NCBI GenBank assembly: GCA_958299035.1
Contig: CATQJL010000001.1
Span: 79,195,594-79,259,593, forward strand
Length of the DNA: 64,000 nucleotides
Origin: Cylicocyclus nassatus
Taxonomy: Eukaryota; Nematoda; Chromadorea; Rhabditida; Strongylidae
Direction: 5' to 3'
In this document: positions 1 through 12,265 of the stretch, piece after piece
Position numbering within the stretch: position 1 is the first letter of the stretch
How the letters are laid out: every line of letters begins with the position of its first letter
The notes under the pieces: generated by a model
What the model was told of the DNA's origin: nothing
Databases searched by the model: none
What the model saw: only the letters and a program-made list of their open reading frames with translations
Made by a program: the position numbers and the translations under genes

Positions 1-718
1 GAAATAACCTTGTTCCGTTCCATATCCGGGCAAATTGCTCTTTTTGCGCTTGTCCATTTTCTTCCATTTTTGCCGAGGCCTGCTTCATGTGTTCTAGAAG
101 GCGCTGCGTAGTCTCGCATCTGTATTGAAAGGGTCATGGACAGGTCTCTAGAACACATGAAGTAGGCCTGCACAAAAATTGCAGAGAAGATGGACGAGCG
201 CAAGAAGGTTCATCTTCCCGGATACATGATGAGAACCTCGTTCTATCCTCAACTCCGCTTCAAGTTCACAACTTTTCTCATCACAGGGAGAAGTGGGATA
301 GAAGAAAGCAAGGAGAAGCAACGATATGGAAAAAGGAAAGGGCGGAGAATGCCCACGAAACTCATCAAAACAAAAGAACCTCAATTTATGCAATTTCAGA
401 ATTGCTCCCTAATTCATAACAGATGGCTATGGAAACTACGCAGGGGTTTCCTGGAACAAATGGAATAAGTCTGTGTAAAAATAAAGCGAAGAGAAAAATG
501 GACGAGCTCAAGAACACACATTTTGTCGCATACGCAGAACAGAAAAGCGCTCATTCTTCAACCCCGCTTCGAGCTCGAAGTTCTGCTGATCAAAAAAAAA
601 CGGGGTAGAAGAATAAGGCCAAAATGAGGGAAATCTGGAAGAAATTTTTCAACTCCCGCCGTTCAAAACGCGTGCGGGGCGCAACAGCGCATGCAGCACA
701 GTTGCAGCCCAGGCTTAG
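1..718. mobile_element. Partial copy of a palindromic (PIF-like?) DNA element
   Basis: This segment matches parts of the complete foldback element at 61576-62820. Shared stretches include the phrase around 84-165 (CTAGTCTCGCATCTGTATTG-like, then the CTAGAACACATGAAGTAGGCC block) and the CTCCCGCCGTTC / GTGCGGGGC / GCATGCAGCACAG block near 650-705. The right end is degraded (CCCAGGCTTAGG) and the left end is outside the window. The short open frames here are parts of the repeat. Confidence 0.65.
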
Positions 719-721
719 GAA

Positions 722-850
722 CCGAGCTGGTCTGATGGATTACATTTCGTCATCGGTCGATATCGGCCTATCGATTTTTTGCAAACTTTGAGTTACAGCT
801 GTAAGAGTTGGCACAAGGGTTAAGCAGCAGTATGCGGCATAAATTATCAA
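722..850 (+). mobile_element. Degenerate Helitron-like fragment
   Basis: It contains TTCGTCATCGGTCGATATCGG, a TATCGATTTTTTGCAAACTTTGAG stretch and GAGTTGGCACA in the same order as the Helitron-like copies at 9632, 20153 and 24069. Both ends are missing and the sequence is diverged, so it is an old remnant. Confidence 0.5.
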
Positions 851-2599
851 TTTACATGTGTATATAAACGTAATATCTGCAATTAGAGTCATCTGTAACC
901 AATCGCGGCGATATTTGGCCAAAATATGCGATCTTAAAATTTCGAACGATTTTCATGAGGACGTGAGTTCGTCAGGTCACAGTTCGGCGACCAATACAGA
1001 TAAGGGCCCAGTTTAAGCATGCTCTAAGAGCACTGCCTCTAATGATTTCAAGTTACAAAAAGGAGCAGGTAAGCTGTCCAATAGGCACGCGCAAAGGGCA
1101 GACAAACTTAGGAACTTGCGTAGTATCGCAGCATTCCTCTCAGCATAACTCTGCCAAAAGAACTTCTGCTGCACTGAGGGCACTATTTCTGTAATCAGCG
1201 AGTCCGAAAACCTCTATGGGCGAAGTTTCCGGTCAATCCAAGATCATCAATATTTTAGCCAAAACCCTCGGCGAGCTTTAAAAGAGCCTAGAACGAGAAA
1301 AAATCAAAGAGCCCGAATTCTTCGCAAAACTTGCGCATAGGGGTTGTTTAGCCTGCTGACTACGAAAAACACACCTACTTTGCAAATTGGCGTCTTAATG
1401 TACGGTTACGGTAACGAAAATTTAAGAGACATCGATTTTTTCAAAATTAAACGGCCTCTCTTTCCCTATGGAAAGGGGATCCTTCGCTACTCACTAGTAC
1501 GTGATAACCTACGGGGACAGCACTATTAAATAATGCTTACATGATTCGCCATGTGTGTTCTTCGCTGAGTTACAATACTACGAATACCCGTCCTCACACA
1601 AAAATCGAGCAGATTGAAAACAGAATAGTACGAGAGTGCAGTACATCAGAAGATTCATCTTGACGAGCTGAGCATCATGCTCTCTTCGGATTTGTATTTT
1701 ATGCAATTTGAAGGAAGTTATGAAGAAAAAACGAAAAAAACGCGGATCGTAAGTTTTTGCGTTTTCTGTCGAATAATTAGTGTGGGTACTGTATAATTGA
1801 ATGCAGTATGAAGTGTGGCGCAACCCACTCTTCACTTCCGTTACATTTCCATATGAATCTGTAAAAAAGTTTCTTATGATCAAATTATAATGTAACCAAT
1901 AATGCCATTTTAGCCTGCCCTTCATCATAAACTAGGTCAAAACGTTGAAAATGAAGGTTTTTCAAAGAACTGACTGATTAGTAAAGTAGAGGCTATGAGA
2001 CAGCTATTTCCGTATCAGATCTGTGACCATTATCCAATTAAAAAATTACGCAATTCTCTAAATGACCTAAACATGAGCAATCTGTATTTTATTGAACTTG
2101 TACTACTTCGAACTCAAAGTCTGAAGTTACTGACTCAACAGTATAGTTGAAAAAAAAAACGTTGAACTTGGATCCGAATAGATAGACATTCCTGGCAATC
2201 ATAAGCTGATGCGTTGATAGCTACTTAGGCATTCAATTTTGCCAATTGCTCGAAAAGAGGCAACAGTGGCGTTCAATTAAAATTGGCTAACGCCAAATAA
2301 TATCTTTCCCTTGTGAGATTTGTGGAAAGGCTGAGGAATAAAATCACAAACATATATCTGTAGTTAACAAGGAAATGGTCAGATACTGAAGTGATCCAAA
2401 GCAGCTGCATACCATTAGATGCTGCATAAAACGCTGACTTCGTATCTGTATTCCATATGTGTTTAGCGCTTATGTTGGTGGAGTTATGAGCCGTTAAAAG
2501 CCGTTATTTTGCTAGGAAATTGTACATACAAAGCCCATGTTCGGTTAAATGCTGGGCCAATGCATGCAGCTGGGCACCATATATTCTTATAATTTAGAG
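851..2599. other. No recognisable feature
   Basis: No domain, repeat end, RNA gene or convincing exon was recognised here. The minus-strand frame of 116 codons at 1578-1928 has no signal, motif or paralogue in the window and is treated as chance. Confidence 0.5.
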
Positions 2600-4120
2600 G
2601 TGGGTTGAATGGGAAACACTGTGCTCAAAACCGCACCTTCTATGTAGGGTCTTTTCGCTATAAAAGTGCTGACAACTTTGTTACCAAAGATCCTAAGCAG
2701 ATACGGAGACACAACGAGAGGATCTTCGAAACTATTGCCCAATATGCCTGCCAAGCGTGCTGTACAAGCTTTTCACGAAGATTATTCTCGCTCCCTAGAA
2801 AATAAAGACAATGATATTCTGAGAAGTAAAGAATTATTTTGGACAAAATTACTTATGACAGCCATGCCGTTTGGATTTAATGATAATATTAAGGGCTATG
2901 GCAACTTATCTATGATTAGTAACCCACTTAGCCACAAAAGTAATCATCCTTTTTTCAGTCTGAACATAACTAAAGTCAGAAGTAACCGTGGTAATAAAAG
3001 ATAGAAAAAAAACAAAGTAAAAAAGGGAGCTCATTCTATAGTAGAAGAAATACAACAATTGCTTGCTATTAATCCTTCATATTTTGTCCTTTACAAAATA
3101 CTGAAAAATAAAAATAAGTATTACATTAGTTCACTTATTAACCTCGTTACACTTAATACTGCAACTCTGAACATTCCTACTCATTACAAGCAAGCACTAT
3201 GCTGCATATTGTGTCATTATCACTTTAACAGAGAAAAATCTATTAACCAAAAACCTAATTTCATTAATATCAGGCTTCCTTATTATAGTACAGTTCTCGA
3301 TGAGATTAGCATCAATAAGCTTATCAACAATAAAGATATAATACATTTAATTAAAGAACATAGCCAAAAATTTTATAAACGTATCAGAGTCATTTATAAA
3401 TAGAATAAACACGTTCCCACAAACACATTTAATTACAACAAATTTCTCAATAGTCTCCTAAACCTCGATATTAGCAACATGCCATGTGACTGCAATTCAT
3501 ATAAACAATTTGTAAATCCTAATTTCAACCATGTAGTAACAGGAAATATTAATATTTTTGAAAGAGCACCTATTTATGAGATACTAAGCAGGAGAACAAA
3601 ATTCCGTTACTCCCCTAACATTAGTCCAAAACAGATTTACAATTTATGGATTAATTTGCTCAAGACAATCACAAACAAACATAAAACTAGACATTCCTTA
3701 TCTGATACTACTTCCAACATAATACTAGAAACACCAACCCAGTCTTTTGTTAGAATCAAACATAAATCAAACATCAAACATTGTTATACCCTAAAAATAA
3801 AAACTTAGCTCCTCCTCTCCTCAATATTAGGCAACTACAAAAATTCTTTATCTTTTGCCCACAAGATAAAGCCAGTTCTAATTATGGTATTATTTGTGAA
3901 AAGCTATATCTTTCCATCCTAACTAAAGAAATGAATCTTCAAAATGACGTACAAGACCCACTAGTATACGATTTTTTGGGTGAAATTAATGTGCAAGATA
4001 TCATTAGAAAACATAACAACCTCGCCATTGACCTTCACCTAAAACCAAATGTTGACGGAATTATTCCTAACATATATTGCATCCCTAAACTTCATAAAAA
4101 TCCAATAAAATTCAGATTTA

Positions 4121-5398
4121 TTAGGTTGATTCATAATTAATGCACGTTTTGAATTTCAACCGCAATAAGTCATACACTTTTCATTCTTACATGGGCTTCT
4201 AATTACCATTGGATAGAGCAAAGCAAGCTCTACAAGATGGCGCTCATATCTTTGCGCCAAGCTCAATCCACGGAGAGTTCGAACTCAAAATCTAAAGATT
4301 TCCAAATGCCCAAAAAATCGAAAAAAATCAGATCTTCGTCCAAATAATTTCTACGGACCTCCCACTCGCTCACATCAATACTATCGATATCTGATATCCA
4401 TATGTGCGATTGCCGTATTTTTTCCTTGACTAGAAATTGAGAAAACGAAAATTTCCCTGATTTTCTCAAAGCAATGCTGAGCCGTTTTTGCATATGTAGT
4501 TCTATACTACAGGCCTAGGTAAGCATAACTGTAGGTTTTCAGCCTATTTCGAATGGTACTTTTCGAGAAATGTCGATTTTAGCACTGAAACTGAAACGAA
4601 AAAATCCGAATTCGTTATTTTTCGAAAACTACCGCTTGGAATGGGCTGAAAACCTACAGTTATGCTTACCTAGGCTTGTAGTATAGAACTACATATGCAA
4701 AAACGGCTCAGCATTGCTTTGAGAAAATCAGGGAAATTTTCGTTTTCTCAATTTCTAGTCAAGGAAAAAATACGGCAATCGCACATATGGATATCAGATA
4801 TCGATAGTATTGATGTGAGCGCAGGGCTCGGCACGAGCTGGCACCAGGGAATTTTGAAAACGAAGTCCCCTTTGAAATTTGCCAATTTTTACGAAGTCCC
4901 CCTTGACTTTTGGGAAATTTTACGAAGTCCCCTTTGATCCTCAACGATATCCCCCCTAAAATCCTAAAAAAATCCCCAAAATCCCCCAAAAAACGAAACG
5001 TCGACTAAAAAAAAAAAAAAAAAAAAAAAAAAGGTCGCCGCCGCCAATTTTCCGTATGTCTTCGCCCACAAAAACGAAACCCCCTTTGCTTTTTGCCCCA
5101 AAAACGATATCCAGCTTGCCCCGTTCCAGCTGGTGCCAGGCCCTGTGTGAGCGAGTGGGAGGTCCGTAGAAATTATTTGGACGAAGATCTGATTTTTTTC
5201 GATTTTTGGGCATTTGGAAGTCTTTAGATTTTGAGTTCGAACTCTCCGTGGATTGAGCTTGGCGCAAAGATATGAGTGCCATCTTGTAGAGCTTGCTTTG
5301 CTCTATCCAATGGTAATTAGAAGCCTATGTAAGAATGAAAAGTGTATGACTTATTGCGGTTGAAATTCAAAACGTGCATTAATTATGAATCAACCTAA
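4121..5398. mobile_element. Mariner-type foldback element, nested with further palindromes
   Basis: The ends are TTAGGTTGATTC and GAATCAACCTAA, flanked by TA on both sides (4119-4120 and 5399-5400), which is typical of Tc1/mariner insertion. The arms (about 4121-4373 and 5147-5398) are near-perfect inverted copies and no transposase is present. Between the arms lie a second palindrome (4374-4814) and a third, looser inverted pair (about 4822-5146, CTGGCACC / GGTGCCAG) bounded by a direct GTGAGCG repeat (4815-4821 and 5147-5153). A run of A follows at about 5009-5032. Confidence 0.85.
4374..4814. repeat. Inner near-perfect palindrome within the mariner-type element
   Basis: It starts ATCAATACTATCGATATC and ends with its reverse complement, GATATCGATAGTATTGAT. 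The arms continue inward through CATATGTAGTTCTATACTAC and CCTAGGTAAGCATAACTG to a short centre near 4590. It looks like an independent foldback inserted in, or part of, the larger element. Confidence 0.8.
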
Positions 5399-5561
5399 TA
5401 TAATAACTGGTGCAAGCAACAGCAGTATTAAGCCTTTATCAGAAGAACTTATGCGCATTTTATGTTTCATAAAAACACCTTTAAAACTCTATAAATATAG
5501 TATACACCAACAAAAATTGCTTACCAACGTACTGGTCCATCAATGACATTAATATCTCATA

Positions 5562-7100
5562 CAGTGCTGGCCATAGCTATAAAGCCACCCTGAAAATCAC
5601 TGTAATTTGCTCTCTCTTGTTCGAAATTGTCTGAAAACCACTATTCTGTGTGCAAACTAACGTTGTGTCATTGACCAGAACGGCTCCCAATTTCATTGGT
5701 TTTGACCGGAGACAAATTGAAGAATTTAAAAAAAGGGGTTCTCAAGGCTGGTCACAGCTATAAAGCCACCTCTCATTTCCAATCAGTACTACGTTTTTTA
5801 AACCTGAAATTTTTTGTACATATGCAACATCAAAATATTAAACATTTCTCATGCTTGGAAGCAGTCGCCTTTTCAAAAAGAAGATTCATCCTGCATTTTT
5901 CGCTTCAAAATGTATAAAAAGTTATGATGTTTGGAAAAACTGCCTTTTCACTGAATTTTGAAGCACTTGTTTGACTCGGATGAAGGCTCTATGTTTTGCC
6001 GAGCCTTTGCAATGAATATGGCGAAAGGCGCTTTAGTTAACATTGCGTAGTCGCTGATAATTGAGCCTCTACCCCACCTCCAGGTAGATGAGTTTTCAAA
6101 AAGCAGAAATTGAGTTCTAATGCCCGAAAAGCTTGTCACGTGCTCAGCAGTCGCCTGTACAACATAGACTCGTGCACATAGCTTGAACGTCATCGCAACT
6201 CTCAGGATTTTGGTTCCTCCTTGAACGCGTTTCTTCCAAAAATGAGTGGTGCACTCTGCCTGATTATGACACACTCTAACCTCTCCATCGAGCGGAAAAC
6301 CGCTCAAAACTTCAAAATTCTAGTATTCCTGACAGTTTTGTAAGATTTGACTTAAAGAGGAGTTTAAAGCAGTAAAATTTAAAGTCATGTGAGATACACT
6401 GCGCACAACCGAACTGCAGACAAAGCGTTCTAACTTCATTGCGGCAAATAGGTCTTTGAAAACCTGGCGGCTTCTGCATGAGCACGTCGCCATGCAGACA
6501 AGGTGTCAACTTTCAATCGAAAATTTTCGCGCGTCAGAAATCGAGTTTTGCGTCTCAGAAGCGTGCTTACATCACGGTAAGATGAGGCTCGTTTATCAAG
6601 ATCAGCGATTACGCAATGTTGAGTCCAGCGCTTTTCGCCATATTCATTGCAAAGGCTCGGCAAAACATAGAGCCTTCATCCGAGTCAAACAAGTGCTTCA
6701 AAATTCGGTGAAATGGCAGTTTTTCCAAACATCTTAACTTTTTATACATTTTGAAGCAAAAAATGCAGGATGAATCTTCTTTTTGAAAAGGCGACTGCTT
6801 CCAAGCGTGAAATGTTCAATATTTTGATGTTGTACATATATGTACAAAGAATTCCAGGTTCAAAAAACATAGTGCTGATTGGAAATGAGAGGTGGCTTTA
6901 TAGCTGTGACCAGCCTTGAGAACCCCTTTTTTTAAATTTTTCAATTTGTCTCCGGTCAAAACCAATGAAATTGGGAGCTGTTCTGGTCAATGACACAACG
7001 TTAGTTTGCACACAGAGTAGTGGTTTTTCAGACAATTTCGAACAAAAGAGAGCAAATTACAGTGATTTTTAGGGTGGCTTTATAGCTATGGCCAGCACTG
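5562..7100. mobile_element. Tc1-type foldback element (1.54 kb palindrome)
   Basis: The ends are CAGTGCTGGCCATAGC and its inverse GCTATGGCCAGCACTG, with TA on both sides (5560-5561 and 7101-7102). The CAGTGCTGGCC terminus resembles Tc1-family ends. Both halves mirror each other over about 700 bp around a centre near 6330. There is no transposase, so it is non-autonomous. It sits inside the RT part of PLE copy 1. Confidence 0.85.
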
Positions 7101-7871
7101 TACATTCTTAGTAACATAGTAGACACTAATCTACAACTCTATTCCGCAGACTTCACAAACATGTTTACTAATATTCCACATGACGTTATCTTGAAAAACA
7201 TAAACGCTATACTCAGAATATGTTTTAAGAATAGTAATAGTAAGTACATTGTTAGCAAAAACAAAAGTTTACATTACTCTAGTACACCTCTGAATGGAAC
7301 AAATTTCAGAAATTATAAAATAGAAGATATAATGTATCTTACTCAATTCCTCTTAGAAAACAGCTACTGTAAAGTTGGAAAGCACATTTTCAAACAAAAA
7401 ATGGGTGTCCCACAAGGTAGCAGTGTTAGCCCAATATTAGCAGATTTGACTTTGTCATATATGGAATATTCTTGTGCTTCTAACCAGAAAAAATCTCATA
7501 GACTTTTCATACCTTTTAGGTACATGGATGACCTACTGGTCATACACAACATGGAGCAATCACAAGTACAAACAATATTACAAAATACTTATAAAAATAT
7601 TCTTGAACTAAAAAGCACCAACAGTAGCATTCTCGAATGTAACTTTCTGGACTCAAAAATATGTATAGTTGAAGACAGAATTATTACCACTCAATATAAC
7701 AAAACGGACAGTTTCAATTTTAAAGTTAACAAATTTACTCATTCAAAATCACATATCAGTCTGAATGTCAAAATTGCAATCATTTACAGTGAAATTTTGA
7801 GAATTTATAGGACTTCTACAAAATTTGAAAACTTCGTTGAAAGACTAGAATTACTTATAGATAACTTTTAG

Positions 7872-9631
7872 CTTTACAATACACTCCCAATCATTTCTAA
7901 CGCCATGATCAAATGAGTAAAAATAAATGCATATCATATAAGTATTTGCATCTACAATCGTTCAAAAACACTAAAACCTTTGTTATTGAAATGCTCACAA
8001 AATTGCAACAAAGCTCAATTTTTGATCTATTTGCTCTACTCCGCATGTATAAATACCCCCCTAGACCTATCCATCTCAGTACACCACTCTTCCCTACTGA
8101 TGAGCCTCGGGAGTGGTTCACTCTATAGTAACCTGTATAGGAGTAGAGGCGAAACAGGCGTAAAGAACCCATCTTATCAATACTTACTATTTACTGCCTA
8201 CTTCAAAAAAAAAAATCTGGGAAACTTTTAAATCTGAACGATTTCGCAAGAGGAATAGACGAATGTTTGCACTTTAGAGTAGTTTTCCAAACTAAACTTT
8301 TCATCACCTAGAGAAACAGTAGAATAGACCAAAGAAACAAGCCTTTAGACACGGCACTTCAAATTGCAATTTTGTTTGGTAATAAAAAAATACGGTTGTG
8401 CCGCTGACTGGCCCAAAAAATGCGCGAAAGTTTTTTTACACAAAATAAGTTTATAGTAGGTCCTCTATCTTCTTCAATATGTTCTTGATGGTGAATAGTT
8501 TCAATTGTTATATTGTGCTGTAAGGTTCTTGTAGATGATATAATTTATTGACATTTCGGCAGGACGCTGTCTTCAAAGGGAGTGGCGTCAATCACATTGA
8601 TATACGCCCCTGCCGCCAATCTCATCACTTGCCACTTGAAGGCGAAGGCTACGCTTTAAGTATATAACCGTTGCTGTGGCTTACAAATGCTCGGATGTAC
8701 TTGGTCGAGTGCGGTGACAAATGAGCACCAAGGCCACTGCGGGGCTGCTTACGTAGGGCACACACTTATAGTTTACAGTACAACAGATAGGGAGACGGCC
8801 TTTCTGAACCGCTAGCATTAGCAGCCTAATCACTGCGCGCCTCTGATTGGTCCGCGCCGCCGCGGCGCTTGGGTAGACGAGAGCCATGCTGTCAGGCATC
8901 TTCTTGATAAGAAGGAATCAAACAAGATTTCGAGTTTTCCATGGAACTCAAAAATGTTATACGCGACCGGCTTAGATTAATTCTTCAGCTTACACATGTA
9001 GATTTCATGGTGTTTTGAAATGTGGGAAGGGCGAAGAAATCACGAAAGGCCAGCAGAAAAATGCGTCTTTTCCAAATTTTTCTTCCTAATCAAACATCGT
9101 CACTATCGTAATTCGTGTGCTTCGCTTGCTTTGGAATACTCAGAAATATTTGAAAACTTTGACAGATCATAAGAAAGGCGGAGTAGTTAGCGCCGCCCGG
9201 GGGAGTAATTAAGCTAGGACGAAGGGGTTCAGAAGGGCATACACCCCAACAGATAGCATGAATTTACTCGCTACAGACAATTCCTTTTTTTGCTATTTAA
9301 TTTGGGTCTGTAAGAAAGAATTTAAGAGTCTTCCAAAGCCTCTGCGGAAATTAGCTGTTTGTGGGCCAAGATTTTGCATATGATATTGTGATCAACATCG
9401 TTATGTTCAATCATCCTACACTTTCCCAATGGACTATTTATGGTTTGCCCCTTTCTGCTAGCTAGAACCTTTTTTTGCTAATCAAACCTTTCTCTATATA
9501 TTGATGAATCGGCCGGCCACAAGGTGTGCGTATCAACGAACATCTATCGTCGACATTGTCATAAAATCTTAAACGCCGTCTCAGACACCGTGTTTCTCCC
9601 TGGCAGCGACGAAAAGTGCGCACCAAATCAA
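7872..9631. other. No recognisable feature
   Basis: The first part may include the 3' untranslated end of PLE copy 1. No exon, RNA gene or transposon end was recognised in the rest. Confidence 0.45.
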
Positions 9632-10707
9632 TCTTATATATAAAGCTGAATGTCTGTTTGTATGTATGTCTGTCTGTCTGTATGTCTGTCTGTCTGTGTG
9701 TACGTATGTTCCGAATAGAAAATTCCATTTCTGAACCGATCCGGACCAAACTTGGCACACATACACTACGGGCCCCGGCGGGTGTCATAGGCTACTTTTC
9801 GTCATCGATCGATATCGATTTTATCGATTTTTATCGATTTTTTTTTGCTGAGTTCACCTACGGGGCTGGGAGTTGGCACAGGGGGGTAATCGAGCATGGG
9901 GATTCCGAATACAATATTGGTTTTCAGGATTATCGATTACTTTTATCGATTTTATCGATTTTTTTGCAAAGTTTGAGCTACGGGGCTGGGAGTTCGCACA
10001 GGGGGGTAATCGAGCATGGGGATTCCGAATACAATATTGGTTTTCGGGATTATCGATTACTATTATCGATTTTATCGATTTTTTTTGCAAAGTTTGAGCT
10101 AGGGGGCTGGGAGTTGGCACAGGGGGGTAATCGAGCATGCTGATCACCCCCAAGGGGGTGATCAGCATGCTCGATTATACTCCTGTGCCAAATTCCAGCC
10201 CCCTAGCTCAAATTTTCAAAAAATTGATAAAATCGAAAAAGTAATGGACGATCCTGAAAACTAATATTGTGTTCGTAATCTGCATGCTCGATTACCCTCC
10301 TGTGCAAACTCCCAGCCCCGCAGGTCAAACTTTACAAAAAAAATCGATAAAATCGATAAAAGTAATGGACGATCCTGAAAACTAATATTGTGTTCGTAAT
10401 CAGCATGCTCGATTACCCCCCTGTGCAAACTCCCAGCCCCGCAGGTCAAACTTTACAAAAAAAATCGATAAAATCGATAAAAGTAATGGACGATCCTGAA
10501 AACTAATATTGTGTTCGTAATCCCCATGCTCACTTCCCCCCTGTGCCAACTCCTAGCCCTGTAGGTGAACTCTGCAAAAAAATCGATAAAAATCGGTAAA
10601 ATCGACATCGATCGATAACGAAAAGTGGACTGTGACACCCGCCGGGGCCCGAAGTGTATGTGTGCCAAGTTTGGTCCGGATACGGCGGAGCCGGGTAAGC
10701 CAGCTAG
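9632..10707 (+). mobile_element. Helitron-like non-autonomous element, complete
   Basis: It starts TCTTATATATAAAGCTGAATG after an A and ends GCCGGGTAAGCCAGCTAG before a T, as expected for Helitron A|T insertion with a CTAG 3' end. A (CTGT)-rich tract follows the 5' end. The interior is a tandem series of units of about 120 bp carrying ATCGAT motifs and GGGCTGGGAGTTGGCACAGG. The series runs forward to about 10150 and then in reverse orientation, meeting at GATCACCCCCAAGGGGGTGATC-type sequence. The subterminal block with TTGGTCCGGAT is also inverted at the two ends. No Rep/helicase is encoded, and the open frames in it are repeat translations. Confidence 0.75.
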
Positions 10708-10958
10708 TATATGTATACTATCGACTGCATAAACAATTGGTATATGATCTCAGTAAAAGTGCATTTGTCAATGCAGATATAAACTAAATGCAGATGTAAA
10801 GAAGACTGGGCAACCTATACTACATTATCGCTGAGGAATAAGAGGAGTCACTATGCCAGCAAGCATTTTTGGATCGAGTAAACAGGTTGAAATCTTTATG
10901 CCACCAGGTTCATGATGCAAGATCAACAGTACCACAGCATAAATTTTACATATGACTT

Positions 10959-11358
10959 TTACAAAGGGCGCCCACCACGACGACCTCCATGCCTCTGACG
11001 CACCTGTTCTCTGTACGCTTCTGCTGCTTTCTGCAATGGAATGTTTGCACTGTGTAAGCTCTTCTATCCATCTCGACCATCACGGATAAGGCTTGCCTTG
11101 TCTTCAGGCGGCAAACTGTTCATCCATTCATGCATCTTCTCTCGGAATGCTCCCCTGCCTTCTGGTAACGGCTAAATAAGACGGATAATTTACAGATGCA
11201 AATTATTTATGCTTAGCTTAATTCAGTGCCGCTGAATTGTTCTGAGCTGCGGTCATAAATTTGTGAGGACATTGACATCTAGAAGCTCACCTCCATCATT
11301 TGACGTAGTTTGGTCATGCTGGCAGCACTTACTCCCGGAATGCCTTGTTCGAGCATTT
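10959..11358 (-). CDS. Small secreted-protein family, paralogue A (exons 2-4; first exon not found)
   Basis: Three exons on the minus strand: 11291-11358 (68 nt), 11097-11171 (75 nt) and 10959-11030 (72 nt, ending TAA). They read through motifs shared with paralogues B-D: GIPGVSAASM with KLRQMM, then PLPEGRGAF with EWMNSLPPEDK, then KAAEAYREQVRQRHGG with a Gly/Arg-rich end. Intron phases are 1, 0 and 0 as in the paralogues. The second intron's donor reads AAG|GCAAGC, a GC-AG intron. Acceptors are AATTTAG, TATTTAG and ATTGCAG. No signal-peptide exon was found within 1.5 kb upstream, so the copy may be incomplete or have a distant first exon. The family function is unknown to me. Confidence 0.6.
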
Positions 11359-11869
11359 CTAAATTGATAATGAAGAAGCAAAGTTCAGTGTTGATACAAG
11401 AAGCTTTATGCACCTCTATGCATAACGACCTAATCCAAACCCCAAGTAAGTACAGATTTTGGTATTTTTGGTATTTAGTATCTCTTTTCCCACCAAAGGA
11501 TCATGTCGACGTCTGGGTCGTACAGCTGACTTCAACATTCCACATATGAAGTCACCTATAGGAAAATTTTATACAGCGCCACTGTAATGTTAGTCGATTG
11601 AAAAATTATTTAATAGATCTAGAAAGTTGTTGAGCAGGGTTTCTTGCATGCTGATATCATTACACAACCTTTAAACCTTTAGAGGTAAGGTAATCAAATT
11701 TTTTGCTAGATACCGAAAAAAACACTGCAGAGTATACTTGGCACAGCTTATAAACGTAGTCACTAAAGTTAGTTTGATATTCTGTCGGCAATTCTGGAGG
11801 TAAATGTGGTTTGCAGTGTCAAGATGGCTACCTTATTTCTACAGTATCAAAAATTATACTTCTTTCACG
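11359..11869. other. No recognisable feature
   Basis: This is the upstream flank of paralogue A. I looked for a signal-peptide exon here on the minus strand and did not see one. Confidence 0.4.
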
Positions 11870-12265
11870 CGTGGCTTAAAGGCAGCGGCTTGGCAGAATG
11901 ACAACTTTGGGATATTCATCGTTCTCGGCTCTCCTGGATGAGCTCCAAGACTGTGCTTTGCATCTTCAAAAGATATCAATAACCGGCTTTTCCAAACGTG
12001 AAAAGCGCTGTTCGAGGGCGGCCCGCGTAATTGCCTTCTAGAGATTGCGATTGGCTCGTGAGTGGAGATACTGTACCCACCGTACCACAAGCCAATCGCG
12101 CTCTAGAGGGCAATTACGCGGTCCGCCCTCAAATAGCGCTTTTCACACCTGGAAAGCGGGTTATTGATATCTTTTGAAGCTGCAAAGCAGTATTGGACTT
12201 AGCTCATCCGAGAACGATGAATATCTCAAAGTTGACATTCTGTCGAGCCGCTGCCTTTAAAACAC
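11870..12265. repeat. Foldback repeat of about 400 bp
   Basis: The arms are inverted copies: GGCTTAAAGGCAGCGGCTTG at the left matches AGCCGCTGCCTTTAAA at the right. GCGATTGGCTCGTGAG and CAAGCCAATCGCG lie near the centre at about 12075. No target duplication was identified. Confidence 0.75.

Larger units (their letters stand above)
2640..7871 (+). pseudogene. Penelope-like retroelement, copy 1 (broken, interrupted by two transposons)
   Basis: A Penelope-like element (PLE) copies itself by target-primed reverse transcription with an RT and a GIY-YIG endonuclease. Coding blocks at 2666-4118, 5401-5559 and 7103-7871 align in order with copy 2 at 36352-39128. The N-terminal block keeps an endonuclease-type segment (ELFWTKLL, PFGFNDNIKGYGN). 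The middle keeps PQDKASSNYGI and PKLHKNP. The RT block keeps MFTNIP, GVPQGSSVSPILADL and the catalytic FRYMDDL. The damage is: two TAG stops in the same frame (near 3002 and 3401), one frameshift near 3800, and insertions at 4121-5398 and 5562-7100. Removing each insertion plus one copy of its TA duplication leaves the flanking PLE frame continuous. The first endonuclease motif is hardly recognisable. The sequence is inactive but its structure is still readable. Confidence 0.85.

Noticed and set aside
9616..10668. Open frames of 70-175 codons in the Helitron-like copies (also at 20192-20413, 20640-20999, 24024-24395, 24644-25177)
   Set aside because: They are translations of the ATCGAT tandem units and recur only with the repeat. 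No protein domain is present.
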